From: Alphaproteobacteria bacterium
Lineage (GTDB): Bacteria > Pseudomonadota > Alphaproteobacteria > SP197
Reading direction: 5' to 3'
NCBI GenBank assembly: GCA_022822575.1
Contig: JAJEBJ010000386.1
Coordinates: forward strand, 1 to 15,610
Length of the DNA: 15,610 nucleotides
Of the stretch, positions 5,670 through 12,484 are shown one piece after another. The translations under genes were made by a program, and so were the position numbers. Numbering within the stretch: the stretch's first letter is position 1; every line of letters begins with the position of its first letter. Below the pieces are notes generated by a model. It was given only the letters and a program-made list of their open reading frames with translations. It searched no databases and was not told the DNA's origin.

Positions 5670-8122
5670 CCGATCGCGGGGAAGTGGCCCGATTGCGCGA
5701 ACGACTTGCGCGGCTCGAAGCCGAGAAGTCCGCCCTCGATGCCCGACTCGCCCAAATCGAGGGCCAGGGAACCGATGCGGAGGACAGGCTGCCTCCTGCC
5801 GCTTCCGTCACCAGGCATTCGCCGCCACCCTCCAAGATCGCGTTGTTCAGATCCCTGTTTGGCGGCCGCGAGGATGTCTATCCCAAGCGCTGGGAAAACG
5901 CGCGGACAGGAAAGGCGGGCTATGCGCCGGTCTGCGCCAACGAATGGGCTCCGCGCATCTGCGGGAAGCCGCGGGTCCGGTGCGGCGGGTGCTCCCACCA
6001 AGCGTTCCTGGAGGTGACGGACGAGGCGATCGCCGGTCATCTGCGGGGACGCCACACGCTCGGTGTCTATCCCATGCTGCCGGACGACAGCTGCCGGTTT
6101 CTCGCTGCGGACTTCGACGGGGAGACCTGGCGGCGGGACGCGGGCGCCTTCCTCGAAGCCTGCCGGTCGAAGGGAGTACCTGCGGTACTCGAACGCTCAC
6201 GTTCGGGCCATGGCGGGCATGTCTGGGTCTTCTTTGCCGAGTCCGTGCCAGCCGTCCTTGCGCGCCGCCTCGGCGCCCTGCTGCTGACCGAGACGATGGA
6301 GCGCTGCCCGGATATCGGTTTCCAGTCCTACGACCGCTTCTTTCCGAGCCAGGATACCGTGCCGGCGGGCGGCTTCGGCAATCTCATCGCGCTTCCCCTG
6401 CAGGGCGGTCCTCGTGAGAGCGCCAACAGCATCTTCCTCGATGAGGATTTCGAACCCCATGCCGACCAATGGGCGTTCCTGTCTTCGCTCCATCGCCTCA
6501 CCTTGGCGGAACTGACCGCCATCGTCGACGCAGCCAGCCGCAAGGGCCGCATTGTCGGTCTCCGGCTGCCATTGGAAGAAGATGACGAGGAACCCTGGAC
6601 CACTCTGCCTTCGCGGCGGCGCCCGCCGCCCGCCATCACCGGACCGCTGCCGAATCGGATCGAAGCGGTTCTGGGCGATCAGCTCTACATCCCGCGCGCC
6701 GGACTGCCGCCGGGTCTGGTCAACCGGCTCATCCGTCTCGCCGCTTTCCAGAATCCGGCGTTTTACAGCGCCCAGGCGATGCGACGATCAACCTTCGGCA
6801 TTCCTCGCATCATCGCCTGCGCCGAATTGCTGTCGCATCACATCGCATTGCCGCGCGGCTGCCGAGAGGCGATGGAACACCTGTTGGGAGAGATCGGCAT
6901 CCGCGTGGACCTGCGCGACGAGCGCCATGCCGGGCGCCGGTTGGAGGCCTCATTCCTCGGTGACCTGACCGCGGAGCAGCACACCGCGGCGGCAGCGCTG
7001 CTGGAGCATGAGACAGGCGTCCTCGCGGCGGCGACCGGCTTTGGCAAGACCGTCATCGCCGCCTCCGTCATTGCCTCCCGCGGGACCAACACTCTGGTGC
7101 TCGTTCACCGTCGCCAGCTCATGGCACAATGGATCGCGCGCCTCGAAGCGTTTCTCGATCTTCCCCCATCCGCAATCGGACGGATCGGCGGAGGCCGACG
7201 CAGGCTCGGAGGTCTCGTCGATGTCGGCGTCATCCAGAGCCTGGTGCGCAAGGGAGAGGTGGACGATGTCGTTGCCGACTACGGGCATCTGGTGGTCGAT
7301 GAGTGCCACCATCTCTCCGCCGTCAGCTTCGAGGCGGTCGCGCGCCGGGCGAAGGCGAAGTATGTCCTGGGGCTGTCCGCCACGGTCGTGCGCAAGGATG
7401 GTCACCACCCGATCATTTTTATGCAGTGCGGTCCGGTTCGGTTTCGCACGAACGCCAGGGCGCAGGCCCGGCAGCGCCCGTTCGGGCACCGCGCGATCCT
7501 GCGCCCGACGGAGTTCCGGCTGCCGCCCGAACTGGACGGCGAGAGAACGCCGATTCAGCACATCTATGCGGCGCTGGCGGCCGATGACGACCGCAACGAC
7601 ATGATCTTCGACGATGTGCTGCAGGCGCTGGAGGCTGGCCGCTCGCCCATCCTGCTCACCGAGCGCAGGGACCATGCCCATTGTCTTGCGGAGCGTCTTG
7701 GCCATTTTGCCCGGAATGTGCTGGTCCTTCGCGGAGGAATGGGGACCCGGCAGCGCCGCGAGGTCATGCAGCGTCTCGACGATGTTCCCGAGACCGAGGA
7801 AAGGGTGCTGGTGGCGACGGGCCGCTATGTTGGCGAGGGTTTCGACGATGCCCGTCTCGACACGCTGTTTCTGGCGATGCCGATCTCGTGGAAGGGAACG
7901 CTCGCGCAGTACGTCGGCCGTCTTCACCGGCTGCATGCCGCGAAACGAGAGGTGCAGGTCTACGACTATGTCGATAGCGCCGTGCCGGCGCTCGAACGCA
8001 TGAGCGGGAAGCGCATCAGGGGATACGAGAGCCTGGGATACACCGTAGAGAAGACGGCCGGCAGGCCGTTGTCGATAACGGCGCCGGAATCATCGTCGCT
8101 GTTCGATCTCCGGCGAGGGTAG
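5654..8122 (+). CDS. Primase-polymerase (AEP)/SF2 helicase fusion, TOTE-type conflict system protein
   Basis: A large fusion of an archaeo-eukaryotic-type primase domain and a DEAD/DEAH helicase, the architecture that Pfam associates with 'TOTE' conflict systems. From the TTG at 5654 it has 822 residues. In order: a short charged coiled coil ('VARLRERLARLEAEKSALDA'); a cysteine knuckle C94-x8-C103-x6-C110-x2-C113; the AEP core with catalytic D153-F-D155, 'RSRSGHGGHVW' (181-191), then 'SYDRFFPSQD' and 'GGFGNLIALPLQ'; and an SF2 helicase with Walker A 'AATGFGKT' (K465), 'DECHH' (from 549), 'LSAT' (574) and motif VI 'QYVGRLHR' (752-759). No nuclease domain is visible. The start is uncertain: the frame opens at GTG 5579, but family-like sequence begins near TTG 5654 or GTG 5684. 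Probably anti-invader, but this is inferred from the family. Confidence 0.9.
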   Translation: MTQTTSDRGEVARLRERLARLEAEKSALDARLAQIEGQGTDAEDRLPPAASVTRHSPPPSKIALFRSLFGGREDVYPKRWENARTGKAGYAPVCANEWAPRICGKPRVRCGGCSHQAFLEVTDEAIAGHLRGRHTLGVYPMLPDDSCRFLAADFDGETWRRDAGAFLEACRSKGVPAVLERSRSGHGGHVWVFFAESVPAVLARRLGALLLTETMERCPDIGFQSYDRFFPSQDTVPAGGFGNLIALPLQGGPRESANSIFLDEDFEPHADQWAFLSSLHRLTLAELTAIVDAASRKGRIVGLRLPLEEDDEEPWTTLPSRRRPPPAITGPLPNRIEAVLGDQLYIPRAGLPPGLVNRLIRLAAFQNPAFYSAQAMRRSTFGIPRIIACAELLSHHIALPRGCREAMEHLLGEIGIRVDLRDERHAGRRLEASFLGDLTAEQHTAAAALLEHETGVLAAATGFGKTVIAASVIASRGTNTLVLVHRRQLMAQWIARLEAFLDLPPSAIGRIGGGRRRLGGLVDVGVIQSLVRKGEVDDVVADYGHLVVDECHHLSAVSFEAVARRAKAKYVLGLSATVVRKDGHHPIIFMQCGPVRFRTNARAQARQRPFGHRAILRPTEFRLPPELDGERTPIQHIYAALAADDDRNDMIFDDVLQALEAGRSPILLTERRDHAHCLAERLGHFARNVLVLRGGMGTRQRREVMQRLDDVPETEERVLVATGRYVGEGFDDARLDTLFLAMPISWKGTLAQYVGRLHRLHAAKREVQVYDYVDSAVPALERMSGKRIRGYESLGYTVEKTAGRPLSITAPESSSLFDLRRG

Positions 8123-8268
8123 ACGCAGAAACTCCTTCACCGGCAGCCAATCGACGGACGTGCACGATGACTTTCGGCAATCGATCGTTGCTGCTGACGA
8201 CGATGCATGCGGACAAGCGGCGTCTGGAGTTTGATCGAGTCCGTTATCAGTTCCCTTCTTGGCCCGTC

Positions 8269-8297
8269 ATGACAGAAGAACATTGTTGAAGTATACA
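8269..8297 (+). promoter_or_regulatory. Candidate sigma70-type promoter for abiEi-abiEii
   Basis: ATGACA (8269-8274, one mismatch from TTGACA) and TATACA (8292-8297) are separated by exactly 17 nt, within an AT-rich pocket that stands out from its GC-rich surroundings. The spacing and position, about 40 nt before the abiEi ATG, fit a housekeeping promoter. Confidence 0.45.
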
Positions 8298-8310
8298 CTA
8301 ACACCAACAA
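8283..8310. promoter_or_regulatory. Inverted repeat over the abiE promoter, candidate AbiEi operator
   Basis: TTGTTG (8283-8288) and CAACAA (8305-8310) are 6-bp arms flanking 16 nt that hold the candidate -10 box. AbiEi antitoxins are known to repress their own operon by binding inverted repeats upstream, so this is a natural site. The arms are short and could arise by chance. Confidence 0.3.
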
Positions 8311-8333
8311 ATTATAGAATACGAAGGAATTTG

Positions 8334-8930
8334 ATGGAGATTGCATCGTCGAAAACTGTCGAAGCGGTCAAGACGCTCTGGGACTGGGACCGGAGGGGTC
8401 GGTCGGTGTTCCTGGTGGCGGATCTTCGCAAGATGTTTCCGGAGCGGTCGCCCAGGACATTTGCCGAAGGCCTCAGGCGTCTCGTGAAGCAGGGATTCCT
8501 CGAGCACGCGGCGCGCGGCGTCTATGTCAATTCCCTTTCGAGGTTGTCGAAGCGATACCTGATCGAGAAGGTCGCGGTGTGTCTCCGGCGCGGCGAATAC
8601 AGCTACGTCAGCCTGGAATCCGCTCTATCGGAATACGGTGCGATCTCGCAGATCCCGATGAGCCGGATCACCGTAATGACCACCGGACGCAGTGCGACGA
8701 TCCGCACACCCTACGGTGTCATCGAGTTCACACACACCAAGCGGTCGCCGGCCGATATCCTGAACAACACGATCATCATGGAGAAGCGGCCCCTTCGCAT
8801 TGCCCGGGTTGAGACGGCGCTGCGCGATCTTCGTCGGGTCGGGCGCAATCTCGACATGGTGAACCTGGATGACTACGAGGACATTCTGGAGAAGCAGGCT
8901 GAAGCGGCGGCAAGGACCACGCCGACATGA
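8334..8930 (+). CDS. abiEi: AbiEi-family antitoxin/transcriptional repressor
   Basis: Antitoxin of the AbiE type IV toxin-antitoxin system, in which AbiEi does not bind the toxin but represses the operon and counters the toxin's effect. The ATG at 8334 is chosen for AAGGA at a 5-nt spacing; the frame is open upstream to 8259 but that part crosses the promoter. The product has 198 residues. A winged helix-turn-helix occupies roughly residues 20-65 ('LRRLVKQGFLEHAARGVYVN'). The C-terminal domain has the family's typical 'YVSLESALSEYGAISQIP', 'TVMTTGRSATIRTPYGVIEF' and 'THTKR'. Its stop overlaps the abiEii start as ATGA, so the two are coupled. It looks intact. Confidence 0.9.
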   Translation: MEIASSKTVEAVKTLWDWDRRGRSVFLVADLRKMFPERSPRTFAEGLRRLVKQGFLEHAARGVYVNSLSRLSKRYLIEKVAVCLRRGEYSYVSLESALSEYGAISQIPMSRITVMTTGRSATIRTPYGVIEFTHTKRSPADILNNTIIMEKRPLRIARVETALRDLRRVGRNLDMVNLDDYEDILEKQAEAAARTTPT

Positions 8931-9829
8931 TGCAGGATCTTCTTGCATATCTTGTTGAACGGGCCATGGAAGATCCCCGGCTGGTCGGCATGCAACCGGT
9001 CATCGAGAAAGAACTCCTCCACTACGATATTCTCTTCGCGCTGGAGCAGGGCGGATATCTCGAATATCTGGTGCTCCGGGGAGGCACGGCACTGAGACTC
9101 TGTCACGGCGCGCCGCGGTTCAGCGAGGGTATCGACTTCACCGGAGGCCCTGACTTCACCGCACCCCGGTTGGCCGAGCTTGACAGCCATCTCAATGACT
9201 GTCTGTCCAGACGCTATCGCCTGGAAACGATCATCAGACCGCCGATTGACGTGCAGGACACTCCGGATGTCTTGAGCCCTGCGACAAGCAGGTGGCGGAT
9301 CAGTGTCGTGACCCGTCCGGCGCAACCGCACATCCCCCGTCAGAGGCTCCACCTGGAAGTCTGCAACGTGCCGTCTTACGCCAGTGAACTGATGCCAGTG
9401 AGGCGGGGCTACGAATTTCTGCCGGATGGTTATGACGACATGATGGTCCGGGTGGAGACGAAGGAGGAGATCCTCGCCGACAAGCTGGTTGCCTTTCCCG
9501 TCATGCTTCCACGCGACACACGCTGGAGGGACATCTGGGACATGCGATGGCTTGTCAGACAGGGATCGGATGTCAACGCCGACATGGTGCGGGCCAAGAT
9601 CAGGGACTACCGGGTCGAGGACTATTCCGATCTTCTTGAAACGGCTATCGATCGCCTTACCGAACTGGTCAGTTCGGAACAGTTCGTTGACCAGATGGAC
9701 CGGTTTCTGACGGAATCGGTGGCCGGAAAGACGGTTCGGCGGCAAGCTTGGCGTGACGTCGTTGTTCGCGAGCTCCAGACTCTGTTGACCGGTCTGCAGC
9801 GGCAACTGACACAGCAGACAGAGAAGTAA
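8927..9829 (+). CDS. abiEii: AbiEii-family nucleotidyltransferase toxin with altered motif I
   Basis: Toxin partner of AbiEi, 300 residues, member of the AbiEii/AbiGii nucleotidyltransferase family; characterised relatives transfer nucleotides and arrest growth. Motif I is recognisable as 'LRGGTALRLCHGAPRFSEGIDF', split here at G52-G53-T54 and S66-E67-G68-I69-D70. The family norm at the last positions is D-I-D; here the first metal-binding aspartate is glycine (GGT at 9128-9130). Later motifs are kept: 'LHLEVCN', 'KEEILADKLVAF' and 'RDTRWRDIWDMRWL'. A start at ATG 8930 would shorten it by one residue. Apart from G68 nothing looks damaged, so the protein may be stable but catalytically weak or inactive. 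Confidence 0.9.
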   Translation: MMQDLLAYLVERAMEDPRLVGMQPVIEKELLHYDILFALEQGGYLEYLVLRGGTALRLCHGAPRFSEGIDFTGGPDFTAPRLAELDSHLNDCLSRRYRLETIIRPPIDVQDTPDVLSPATSRWRISVVTRPAQPHIPRQRLHLEVCNVPSYASELMPVRRGYEFLPDGYDDMMVRVETKEEILADKLVAFPVMLPRDTRWRDIWDMRWLVRQGSDVNADMVRAKIRDYRVEDYSDLLETAIDRLTELVSSEQFVDQMDRFLTESVAGKTVRRQAWRDVVVRELQTLLTGLQRQLTQQTEK

Positions 9830-9842
9830 TCCGCGGGGTGAA

Positions 9843-9971
9843 ATGTCAATCAGGAGCGTAGAGGACACCGACGTGCTGGAACTGTTACAGCCACCGTGGA
9901 AGGTACGCGCTTCATGGAATGATGGATTGGAGGCCTCTGTGATGTTTCACGCTGGCTACATTTCCTGGTGA
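9843..9971 (+). CDS. Possible small gene (42 aa) between abiEii and the HEPN pair
   Basis: An ATG at 9843, close after GGGG at 9835-9838, opens a 42-codon frame ending TGA at 9969-9971. The peptide is balanced in composition and tryptophan-rich for its size ('VLELLQPPWKVRASWNDGLE', then 'ASVMFHAGYISW'). It begins 13 nt after the abiEii stop, so it could be cotranscribed with the abiE genes. No family is recognised. It could be a real small protein or the start of a gene truncated by later rearrangement. Confidence 0.3.
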   Translation: MSIRSVEDTDVLELLQPPWKVRASWNDGLEASVMFHAGYISW

Positions 9972-10038
9972 GATTCGGGAGGCCGCCCACGGGTCCCACT
10001 TCGTCCGGCACACATTGAACGACGCTCCTCCCCGTCAT

Positions 10039-10317
10039 ATGCTCATCCTGATGCTTGCCAATACCGCCAACATTCGTGCCGAACTTGAGCAGCTTACAGA
10101 CCTGCCAGCGCCCGTGCGTGGGTGGCTCGTGGAAGTGGGGCTGGACGCTACCGACGACCCTGCCGTTTGGATCTGGGCCCTGATCGAGTCGGATGATTTT
10201 GAGCCGGATCGCATGACCCGCCTCAAGACCATGGTGCGCGATGTTGTTCGTAACACCTTCGGCATTTGGGCATACGTCCTCATTCGAGGGATCGACGAGA
10301 CCGAAGTTACTGCGTGA
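10039..10317 (+). CDS. Small protein, putative partner of the downstream HEPN protein
   Basis: A 92-residue acidic protein that I cannot assign to a named family. It has 'LPAPVRGWLVEVGLDATDDP', then 'AVWIWALIESDDFEPDRMTR', a helical stretch 'LKTMVRDVVRN' and 'IWAYVLIRGIDE', suggesting an alternating strand/helix fold. It has no GS-x9-DxD motif, so it is not the nucleotidyltransferase partner usual in HEPN/MNT modules. Its TGA (10315-10317) overlaps the next gene's GTG by 4 nt (GTGA), implying coupled synthesis. The start is uncertain: ATG 10039, ATG 10051 or TTG 10015 are possible and none has a clear ribosome site, so translation may be leaderless. It probably acts as antitoxin or accessory to the HEPN protein; this is inference from arrangement. 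Confidence 0.65.
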   Translation: MLILMLANTANIRAELEQLTDLPAPVRGWLVEVGLDATDDPAVWIWALIESDDFEPDRMTRLKTMVRDVVRNTFGIWAYVLIRGIDETEVTA

Positions 10318-10823
10318 CCCTCCCCAAGGATCTCTTGGCCCAGGCCAGGCTTCTCGCCGAGAAGGAGCCCAGACGCCCCAAGCAGGCGAGCCTTCGGCGT
10401 GCCGTATCCACCGCCTACTATGCGCTCTTCCGTCTCTTGGTCGACGACGGCTCGCGCCGACTGATGGGAGGTGCGAATCGCACGGCCCTCCGCAGCTGCC
10501 TCGCGCGCGCCTTCAAACATGCGACGATGAATACCGTCGCCAAGCAGTTCGCCGAAGGCGGCGTGTCACCGAAGCTCATTCCCGGACTGAACGGCGAGGC
10601 ACCTCAGAATGAACTCAACAGTGTCGCAAGTGTATTCATCGATCTGCAGCAGCAACGGCACGAGGCCGATTACGACATGCGCCGCCGATTCACTCGCATC
10701 GAGGTTCTGAGCATTGTTGACGATGCTGAGCGTGCATTCCGTGACTGGCGTACTGTCCGTGGCTCAGCACAGGCCGACACCTTCCTGGTCGGCCTCCTCG
10801 CGTTCGATCGAATGCACCTGTAG
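10314..10823 (+). CDS. HEPN-like domain protein
   Basis: A 169-residue protein started by the GTG at 10314 that overlaps the preceding stop. It carries the N-terminal helix typical of many HEPN proteins, 'LRRAVSTAYYALFRLL' (27-42), followed by 'LARAFKHATM' (63-72) and 'DLQQQRHEADYD' (110-121). HEPN proteins are all-helical and often act as RNases in toxin-antitoxin and defence systems, usually with an R-x4-6-H active site. Here I see only R65-x3-H69 and the R115-H116 pair, so catalysis cannot be claimed. The coupling to a small partner and the flanking abiE and vapB genes suggest the toxin half of a two-gene module. No membrane segment or signal peptide is seen. Confidence 0.7.
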   Translation: MTLPKDLLAQARLLAEKEPRRPKQASLRRAVSTAYYALFRLLVDDGSRRLMGGANRTALRSCLARAFKHATMNTVAKQFAEGGVSPKLIPGLNGEAPQNELNSVASVFIDLQQQRHEADYDMRRRFTRIEVLSIVDDAERAFRDWRTVRGSAQADTFLVGLLAFDRMHL

Positions 10824-10996
10824 CGACCACTTCCCCGCTTGTCACCGGCGCGAGGGGTCAGTGGGATCTCGGTCGTGAGAACATCCTGAGCAACTCGTTA
10901 CTCCTGCGTCGGTGGACCTCGGTGCGTCGAGCGGTGTTGCCCAATTGCCCGAAACCAGAAAATTCGACTGACCTGATACAAGCGAGCCGGGTTCGG

Positions 10997-11020
10997 GTTG
11001 CGACCCCCGAATGTCGCAAC
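10997..11020. promoter_or_regulatory. Perfect 8-bp inverted repeat upstream of the VapB-like gene
   Basis: GTTGCGAC (10997-11004) and GTCGCAAC (11013-11020) flank an 8-nt spacer, about 60 nt before the antitoxin ATG. The antitoxin looks like a ribbon-helix-helix protein, and such proteins repress their own promoters through inverted repeats. The half-site core GTTGCG/CGCAAC is also present in the hicA repeat, with different spacing. Confidence 0.4.
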
Positions 11021-11078
11021 TTGCTACTCCCGAAAGAAGAAACAGGGTTCAACCTGACTTCTGGTATGGGAGCCCCTC

Positions 11079-11450
11079 ATGAAGATCACTATCGAGCTTC
11101 CTGACGCGTTGATTGAGCAGGTGCGCTGTGCAGCCCAGCAGGAGGGCACCACTCTCTGTGCGATGGTTGAAGAAGGTCTGCAGCGCAGCCTCGAGGCTCG
11201 CCGACAGATGGCGCGCCGCCAGTTCGACTTTCCGAGCTACGGTGGCAACGGCCTCACGGACGACTTCCAGGATGCGCGCAATGCGTTTCCCGCCTATGAC
11301 ATGACTCCGCCATGGGATTCGGCGAGCGAGGCCGACCTTCCCGGCGCTCACGAGGCGCTCATGGCCAAACTTCTCGACATTCCCGGTCGCTATCGGCGTA
11401 CTCGGTCGACGGACAGACCATCAAAGTCAAGAACATCGCTCTCAACATAG
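11079..11450 (+). CDS. VapB-like ribbon-helix-helix antitoxin without a toxin gene
   Basis: The N-terminus, 'MKITIELPDALIEQVRCAAQ' followed by 'QEGTTLCAMVEEGLQRSLEA', is that of DUF2191/VapB-type antitoxins: a strand and two helices of a ribbon-helix-helix DNA-binding domain. The middle ('FDFPSYGGNGLTDDF') is the kind of segment that wraps the PIN toxin. The ATG at 11079 has GGGAG at a 6-nt spacing. The frame is 123 codons, long for the family, and the last ~20 codons, rich in Arg and Ser, run antisense through the 3' end of the convergent gene at 11390-11608. No PIN toxin gene follows, so it is an orphan or the toxin has been lost. Confidence 0.75.
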   Translation: MKITIELPDALIEQVRCAAQQEGTTLCAMVEEGLQRSLEARRQMARRQFDFPSYGGNGLTDDFQDARNAFPAYDMTPPWDSASEADLPGAHEALMAKLLDIPGRYRRTRSTDRPSKSRTSLST

Positions 11451-11608
11451 TCACCCGCCGTGATGTCATCGAGACGGCATGCGAGAGGAGATACCGCCCG
11501 GGAACGGCCGGACTGGTCCAACAGCTGGATCCAGCACTCCACCTGACGGGACCACACATTGTCGCCATCAGGATCGTGATCCTTGATGAACCAGAACGTC
11601 ATTTCCAC
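11390..11608 (-). CDS. Small gene, unknown function, with shared acidic C-terminal motif
   Basis: A 72-codon frame starting GTG 11608 (or ATG 11602) and ending TAG at 11390, beginning 24 nt after the stop of the dioxygenase-family gene on the same strand, so probably cotranscribed. The N-terminal half is tryptophan-rich ('MTFWFIKDHDPDGDNVW'), and third positions are G/C-rich as in real genes here. The C-terminal 29 residues match the minus-strand frame at 5292-5669 with 21 identities (CR.DDITA.D, ESD.LD.DGLS.DR.RR). No domain, signal or membrane segment is recognised. Its 3' end overlaps the tail of the convergent antitoxin frame by about 60 nt. Confidence 0.55.
   Translation of the reverse strand: MEMTFWFIKDHDPDGDNVWSRQVECWIQLLDQSGRSRAVSPLACRLDDITAGDYVESDVLDFDGLSVDRVRR
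11393..11479 (-). repeat. 87-bp repeat, copy 2 (with 5328-5414)
   Basis: Partner of the copy at 5328-5414, 69 of 87 bases identical in the same orientation. In this copy the motif closes directly with a TAG stop. Both copies lie on the opposite strand to, and just after, an antitoxin gene. Confidence 0.8.
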
Positions 11609-11632
11609 ACCCGGAGAAAGAACTTCCGCGGT

Positions 11633-12484
11633 CTACTGAAGCGACTGTTCCTCGTATCCCTCACCCTCGGTGTTGGGCTTGGGCGGTCCGAGAAGCCAGT
11701 CATGATCGCGCTCGCCGGAATGGCCCAGGATCGGCGTGTGCGCCCGGTAACCCAGCAGTTGCTGGGCCTGTTTCGAAAGCCGCATCGCAGCGTCGGGAGG
11801 ACAGGAGAGGTACTGGTTTTCCTCCTGGCGAAGCCAGCCCACGGCATAGCCCGAAACGACACCGGTGCGCGGTCGCGCCGTGGTGTTGACGCCCGCGCCG
11901 TGGAGCACGGAACCGAGAAAGACGAGTGCGGACCCGCGCCGCATGGCGGCAATCGCAATGTCCCTGTCCGTCGCGACGCGCTCCCGCGTCCACCTTTGGC
12001 TGCCGGGCACGACGCGGGTGGCACCGTTGTCCTCCGTGAAATCGGTCAGCGCGACGATCCAGGAAAGCAAGATCTCCTTGGCGCCGGGCTCATGGTTAAG
12101 ATACGGCTCGTAGACGCCGATATCGCGATGGAGCGGTTGCAACTGGCCCCCATGGCAGACGTCCAGGACAATGAGAATCTGAACGCGGTAGGACTTGCAG
12201 TTCTCGAGCAGAATAGCATCGGCAAGCGTCGTCAGCACCGGATGGCAAAAGATGTCCGCCGCCGAAGGGGCACGGGCCGCCACTTCCTTCACACGCTTCA
12301 TGGCGCCACCGAAGAAGGCGCCGCCGCCCACCGGCTCCGCATCGATGTGCGGCTGGATTTCGCCACCAAGAGCATCCAGCACCGCATCGTCGATCAGCCT
12401 GTCGATGACCGCAACACCGTTGTTGCGCAACTCCGCAACGATCGACTCGCAGCTATCGGTAACAGAAAAGTGGCGTAGGGGCAT
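11633..12484 (-). CDS. Phytanoyl-CoA dioxygenase (PhyH)-family protein
   Basis: Cytoplasmic Fe(II)/2-oxoglutarate-dependent oxygenase, 283 residues, normal for bacterial PhyH-family members, which hydroxylate small molecules of many kinds. The metal triad is visible: H119 and D121 in 'LHRDIGVYEP' and the distal H195 in 'GSVLHGAGVN'. The 2-oxoglutarate-binding arginine is probably the one in 'ARPRTGVVSGY'. Between them 'LTDFTEDNGATRVVPGSQRW' is a classic stretch of the family. The ATG at 12484 opens the frame, with only a weak purine-rich site before it. A small gene of unknown function follows after 24 nt. The substrate cannot be told from sequence. Confidence 0.93.
   Translation of the reverse strand: MPLRHFSVTDSCESIVAELRNNGVAVIDRLIDDAVLDALGGEIQPHIDAEPVGGGAFFGGAMKRVKEVAARAPSAADIFCHPVLTTLADAILLENCKSYRVQILIVLDVCHGGQLQPLHRDIGVYEPYLNHEPGAKEILLSWIVALTDFTEDNGATRVVPGSQRWTRERVATDRDIAIAAMRRGSALVFLGSVLHGAGVNTTARPRTGVVSGYAVGWLRQEENQYLSCPPDAAMRLSKQAQQLLGYRAHTPILGHSGERDHDWLLGPPKPNTEGEGYEEQSLQ

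Noticed and set aside
6950..7936. A 328-codon minus-strand frame opposite the helicase
   Set aside because: The plus strand there encodes unmistakable SF2 motifs; the antisense peptide has no recognisable pattern.
8873..9868. A 331-codon minus-strand frame opposite abiEii
   Set aside because: It mirrors the AbiEii codons and has no family features of its own.
12423..12432. GTTGCGCAAC palindrome resembling the antitoxin operator core
   Set aside because: It lies inside the PhyH-family coding sequence and shows that this core can occur by chance in GC-rich DNA.
11312..12478. A 388-codon plus-strand frame opposite the PhyH-family gene
   Set aside because: The minus strand carries the full Fe(II)/2-oxoglutarate motif set; the plus-strand product is low-information Arg/Gly/His-rich sequence.
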